The position numbers and the translations under genes were made by a program. The notes below the pieces were generated by a model, which was not told where the DNA came from, ran no database searches, and saw only the letters and a program-made list of their open reading frames with translations. This document shows positions 60,497 to 64,000 of a stretch of DNA of 64,000 bases, in pieces (the first letter of the stretch is position 1; each line of letters opens with the position of its first letter). The stretch is from contig NZ_JAIOAP010000001.1 in assembly GCF_021190915.1 (NCBI RefSeq), forward strand, positions 310,001-374,000, written 5' to 3'. The DNA comes from Cohnella silvisoli. Lineage in GTDB: Bacteria; Bacillota; Bacilli; Paenibacillales; Paenibacillaceae.

Positions 60497-62446
60497 TCAA
60501 ATGACCCAGTGATCGACTCCCGCAAGCGGTAAGGTCAAATTCAAGACAAACCCCGTCGAATCCGTATCAACGGCAATCGTTCCGCCTAATCGGGAAACAT
60601 GCTCCGTCATCGCATGCAAGCCGAATCCGATATCCGCTGAGGTGTAAGTATGCTCTTGATGAATAAGCTGCATGCGAATCGCATCCGAATCCGCTTTGAC
60701 GATAAAAAGAAACCGATTAGGGGAGCCGTGACCATGCTTCGTTCCAATGCTTAACCCTTCTTGCAGCGTTTGGAATAAAACTCTTTTCTGCAAAATACTC
60801 AAATTCGGAGGGAGCGATCCGAAATGACTCTCGACAATACAGTCCGACGATTGCTCGGTCTCACGAATAAGCGCGCCAATGGAGCCTGGCAAGTCGTAAT
60901 AGGCGGCATCCTCGCGCAACAAACGGACCGACTGCCGAATATCCTCCAAACCTCTGCGAACAAGCCCCTGCGAAGCGTCCAATTTCTCCCCGGCCAGCGC
61001 TTGATCTCTTGGAATAAGGCGCTTAGCCGCTTCCAGTTGTATAATCGTGGCGCTTAAGGTATGTCCTACCGTATCGTGTATGCTTCCGGTTATGCGGTGC
61101 CTTTCCTCCAGTATCATCGCTTCCGCAAGCGCCTCGGCGTTCTCCCGCATCGATGCCGCAAGTCGTTGATGAGCCAATTCCAACTGTTCCGTTCTTTCCT
61201 GAATCTGATGGGTACGGGTTTGGACGATATTTTCCAAGGAACGGTTGAACTCCAGAAGCTGCCGGTTCATCGCCGTATATCGATACATGATGACTCGAAT
61301 CAGGCAGATGACGAAAGCGAATAAACCCCAGAATAACAAATCGACGGGCAATCGATATACCCAAGACATTCGGTCGGTGAATCCAATAGGCAAATAACTA
61401 ACGAGCACGAAACGATACATATGAATCGAAGCAATAGTAGCCAAGGAAGTGAATCCGGCCATAATCCAGATGGTTTCAAGATCCTTCCTATTCCGGTAAG
61501 CGGACCAGATTGTCCAATAGACGGAAACGAACACGATAATAAATAAAGGAGCGAAAAATCTCATCGAAAAAGCGTACCAATGAGCGCTAAACACCGCGGA
61601 AACGAACGTCAGAACGGAAAAGCTTAGCATCGTCCACCGCAGAAAACGGATCGTTCGGCGGTGGACGCCGGGGAATACTTGCTCCAAGGCTCCGATGAAC
61701 GCGAAAGTTCCTATCGGCATGCAGGCATCTTGGAAATAACCTAACAACGGGTTGTTCCATATGACTTGCAGCAGGAAATTGCGAACGAGTGCGGCATATC
61801 CGCCGGCGAAAGCCAGTAGAGCGAAATAAATATAAAGCCTGTCCCGCTGCGTCGAATATAGTCCGAGCGCGATAAAGCCGCTGAATAGGAGCAGCGCGCC
61901 TAGAATGAGATTATCCAGATCCTCGTGGAGAGTTTGGGTGAGCAGGCTCGATTTATCTCCGATCTCTACAAATGCGGATACCGGGTGGGTGGAAGTATAC
62001 CGTACGAGCAGGTCCAAGTGATCCGGCAACGGCAAGGGAACCTTGACCATTTTCCAATGGAAGGCGCTGTTAATGCGGTTGTTATGCTTCGATAAAATGT
62101 AAGAGAAAAGAATTTGTTTGCCGTCATAAACCTTGAGGCTCCCCACGTTCAAAACTCTGAGATAGGGATCTTCCCAATCGACCCTAGGCAGCGGAATTCT
62201 AAGCCAATATATAGTAGCGGGTATTACTTGGCCGGGCATATAGGTTTTCCAGCCGTCCGCCGGGGATGGATTGTCCTCGTAATTTAAGGCTGGCGCCCAC
62301 TGCCATCTATCGACTCTGAGCTGTATGGAACTGTCATTGCGTTGCTGAAAGGCGGATAGCGCCAGACCTATGAATAGCAGAAGCGTAATTAAAATAAGCA
62401 TCGTGCGAAGGAGGGGGATGTGGGTTTTCAGAAATCGCATCGTCAT
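60497..62446 (-). CDS. Membrane sensor histidine kinase (7TM-DISM, HisKA_3), degenerate ATPase motifs
   Basis: 649-residue sensor. One N-terminal membrane segment, an external beta domain (WLRIPLPRVDWEDPYLRVLN), then seven membrane segments of the 7TMR-DISM type and a coiled linker. The dimerisation box is RITGSIHDTVGHTLSATIIQ near residue 450, with the phospho-accepting histidine. The ATPase domain is altered: the N-box reads LQEGLSIGTKHGHG where the paralogue has LQEGITNGLRHGG, and the D-box region reads LIHQEHTY where it has LISDGLTY. The Asn and the Asp-Gly needed for Mg-ATP are thus missing. It overlaps the paralogous kinase by ATGA. No response regulator lies within the window. Confidence 0.88.
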   Translation of the reverse strand: MTMRFLKTHIPLLRTMLILITLLLFIGLALSAFQQRNDSSIQLRVDRWQWAPALNYEDNPSPADGWKTYMPGQVIPATIYWLRIPLPRVDWEDPYLRVLNVGSLKVYDGKQILFSYILSKHNNRINSAFHWKMVKVPLPLPDHLDLLVRYTSTHPVSAFVEIGDKSSLLTQTLHEDLDNLILGALLLFSGFIALGLYSTQRDRLYIYFALLAFAGGYAALVRNFLLQVIWNNPLLGYFQDACMPIGTFAFIGALEQVFPGVHRRTIRFLRWTMLSFSVLTFVSAVFSAHWYAFSMRFFAPLFIIVFVSVYWTIWSAYRNRKDLETIWIMAGFTSLATIASIHMYRFVLVSYLPIGFTDRMSWVYRLPVDLLFWGLFAFVICLIRVIMYRYTAMNRQLLEFNRSLENIVQTRTHQIQERTEQLELAHQRLAASMRENAEALAEAMILEERHRITGSIHDTVGHTLSATIIQLEAAKRLIPRDQALAGEKLDASQGLVRRGLEDIRQSVRLLREDAAYYDLPGSIGALIRETEQSSDCIVESHFGSLPPNLSILQKRVLFQTLQEGLSIGTKHGHGSPNRFLFIVKADSDAIRMQLIHQEHTYTSADIGFGLHAMTEHVSRLGGTIAVDTDSTGFVLNLTLPLAGVDHWVI

Positions 62447-64000
62447 CGTTCCCCCTCAAGCAATCCGATTGGCCGCTCGGCATAGGGTAAAGATAAGGTA
62501 AGCACGCAACCGGGATTGCCCGGAGTGACGTTCATGATTCCGCCCAGATTGGCGACCCGCTCGGACATGGCCTTCAGCCCAAAACCGAAAGCGGAAGGCA
62601 TGTAAGTCAGACCGTCGCTGATCAGTCGGAACCAGACCGTGAAACCGTCCGTATCCAGCGTGAATTGAAAATGTCTGCTTCCCCCATGTCGTAAACCGTT
62701 TGTAATGCCTTCCTGCAACGCTTGGAAAAGCACCCGTTTCTGCAGTGTCGTTAAGGAGTCAGGCAACGGGCTAATACGGCTCTGAATGGAAGCTCCCGTC
62801 GTTTGTTCCGCTTCGTTAATTAACGTGGTTATGGCGGCCTGCAGATCATAATGGGAGAAATCATCCCTCATCAGGCGAGCGGAGCTGCGAATTTCCTCCA
62901 AGCCGCGCCGGACCAAGCCCTGGGATGCATCAAGCTTCTCTTCCGCCAGCTTCGGATCTCGTGCGAGCAAACGTTTGGCTGCTTCCAGCTGGACGATCGT
63001 TGCGGTCAGCGAGTGACCGATCGTATCGTGAATCGTGCCGGTAATCCGGTGCCGTTCTTCAAGCACCATCGATGAAGCGATGGCTTCCGCCGTTTCCCTC
63101 ATCGTATGGCTCAGCCGGGTGCTCGCCTCTTGAAGCTCTAGCTCTCTATCCCGCAACTCCGCCGTTCGCTTCTGCACGCTGGATTCCAGGGATTGATTAA
63201 ATGCCTTGAGTTGATCGTTCATTATGCCGAAGCGGTACACGATGATGCGGATTAGACAAACCAGAAACAGGAATAAAGCGATCGATAGAATGTCGAACGG
63301 GAAGTCGTACAAAAGCGGAATATTATCCTGTACCCATCCGAAGAAAGTCGGCATATAAGTGCGAAGAACGTGGATCAGGGCAACGGAGGTAACGATGAAA
63401 AAACCGGCAAGCATCCAGACGGATTCGGGTTCTTGCCTATCTTGATAAGCCGCCCAGATGGAATGGAGAACAATGGCTGCGGTAATAAGGAACATTGTCA
63501 ACAAGGGATAGCTAAGCAGCCATCCGAACCAAACGATATCGAGGAAAACCGCGCTGATTATCGTAACGATGGTAAAGCCGAGGATAATCCAACGTATTTT
63601 ACGCAACGTCCGGGTATGCTTAGAATCGAATACTTCGTTCATAATGCTGACGAAGCCGAATACGCCGAGCGGGAAAATAGCCAGTTCCATGTAACTTAGC
63701 CAGGGCTGATCCCAGAAAATTTGCAGCAAATAATTACGGACGCTAGAGGCATAACAGCCGCACAAAGCCATTAAGGAAAAATAAAGATGAAGCCTGTCTC
63801 TGCGAACGAAGTACAGTCCAATCGCGACGAACGAGCTGAACAGGAAAAGGCCGGCCAGCACGAACGAATAGGTGTCCTTCTGAATGAGATGGGCGATAAG
63901 GTCGCCTTTGCCTAATAATTGGATCCAAGGCAGAGGGCGGGAACCACCGCGATTATCGAACAGGATCTCGACTTCGGATGGCAGCGGGGTTGGAAGGGAA
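62443..64000 (-). CDS. Membrane sensor histidine kinase (7TM-DISM, HisKA_3), 5'-truncated by window edge
   Basis: At least 519 residues are visible; the frame is open to 64000 and the true start lies beyond. Same architecture as its neighbour: external domain, seven membrane segments (LAGLFLFSSFVAIGLYFVRR onward), linker coil and HisKA_3 box RITGTIHDTIGHSLTATIVQ. The ATPase domain looks intact, with N-box LQEGITNGLRHGG, D-box-like LISDGLTY and G-box FGFGLKAMSERVANLGG. It comes first in the transcript and overlaps the degenerate kinase by four bases. Ligand and response regulator unknown. Confidence 0.9.
   Translation of the reverse strand, partial: SLPTPLPSEVEILFDNRGGSRPLPWIQLLGKGDLIAHLIQKDTYSFVLAGLFLFSSFVAIGLYFVRRDRLHLYFSLMALCGCYASSVRNYLLQIFWDQPWLSYMELAIFPLGVFGFVSIMNEVFDSKHTRTLRKIRWIILGFTIVTIISAVFLDIVWFGWLLSYPLLTMFLITAAIVLHSIWAAYQDRQEPESVWMLAGFFIVTSVALIHVLRTYMPTFFGWVQDNIPLLYDFPFDILSIALFLFLVCLIRIIVYRFGIMNDQLKAFNQSLESSVQKRTAELRDRELELQEASTRLSHTMRETAEAIASSMVLEERHRITGTIHDTIGHSLTATIVQLEAAKRLLARDPKLAEEKLDASQGLVRRGLEEIRSSARLMRDDFSHYDLQAAITTLINEAEQTTGASIQSRISPLPDSLTTLQKRVLFQALQEGITNGLRHGGSRHFQFTLDTDGFTVWFRLISDGLTYMPSAFGFGLKAMSERVANLGGIMNVTPGNPGCVLTLSLPYAERPIGLLEGER

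Overview
The window looks like a chromosomal segment of a spore-forming member of the Paenibacillaceae (Paenibacillus/Cohnella type). Signs of this are a gerA-gerC-gerB spore germination operon, YmaF and YdjO family proteins, an LtaS-type lipoteichoic acid synthase, GTG/TTG starts behind strong AGGAGG-type ribosome sites, many T-tailed hairpin terminators, and carbohydrate ABC transporters without a local ATPase. Organism identity is inferred from gene content only. No rRNA, tRNA, CRISPR array or prophage was seen.

Layout. 1-7063: a rhamnose-glycan degradation cluster (5'-truncated SGNH esterase, GH78 alpha-L-rhamnosidase, GH78-like protein) with a convergent AraC regulator. 7197-8735: a graveyard holding a broken histidine kinase, pieces of IS1182-like and IS3-like transposases, a group II intron reverse transcriptase remnant and a 51-bp tandem repeat. 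8746-11968: pseudouridine catabolism (psuK with a fused winged helix, psuG) and a divergent acyl-CoA-dehydrogenase-like flavoprotein. 12076-21378: a complete-looking alpha-1,6-mannan utilisation locus (GntR/LacI-type regulator, three GH76, one GH125, a CUT1 binding protein and two permeases). 21518-26262: YmaF, a second 51-bp repeat array, an ABM monooxygenase, a molybdopterin oxidoreductase and a divergent Asp-box propeller/MoaD pair. 26499-29415: amidohydrolase plus PucR regulator. 29785-30867: cold-shock protein, YdjO and a monooxygenase remnant. 31173-35234: ger operon with an extra small membrane protein. 35344-40499: Fur-controlled FhuF-like reductase, LplT-like transporter, LTA synthase and PAP2 phosphatase. 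40580-49313: two drug-efflux loci (TetR/MFS and RND/TetR), each with a palindromic operator filling the promoter spacer. 49395-57349: zinc-ribbon protein, aldo/keto reductase, aldose epimerase, fdhD with a YdeP-type oxidoreductase, a NAGPA-domain protein and a toxin-antitoxin pair. 57395-64000: DUF3298 protein, a third and 5'-truncated molybdopterin oxidoreductase, an inverted-repeat intergenic region, UspA and two overlapping paralogous membrane histidine kinases.

How the genes work together. The mannan locus reads as a pathway: import of manno-oligosaccharides by the binding protein and permeases, then intracellular cleavage by GH76 (endo) and GH125 (exo) enzymes, under a sugar-sensing GntR repressor. 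FdhD is expected to sulfurate the molybdenum cofactor of the neighbouring YdeP-type enzyme and perhaps the other molybdopterin enzymes. The most unusual points are the tandem histidine kinases, of which one has lost its N-box asparagine and its D-box Asp-Gly while the overlapping partner keeps them; the GH78-like enzyme without the usual acidic signature; and two unrelated intergenic tandem arrays that share a 51-bp period.
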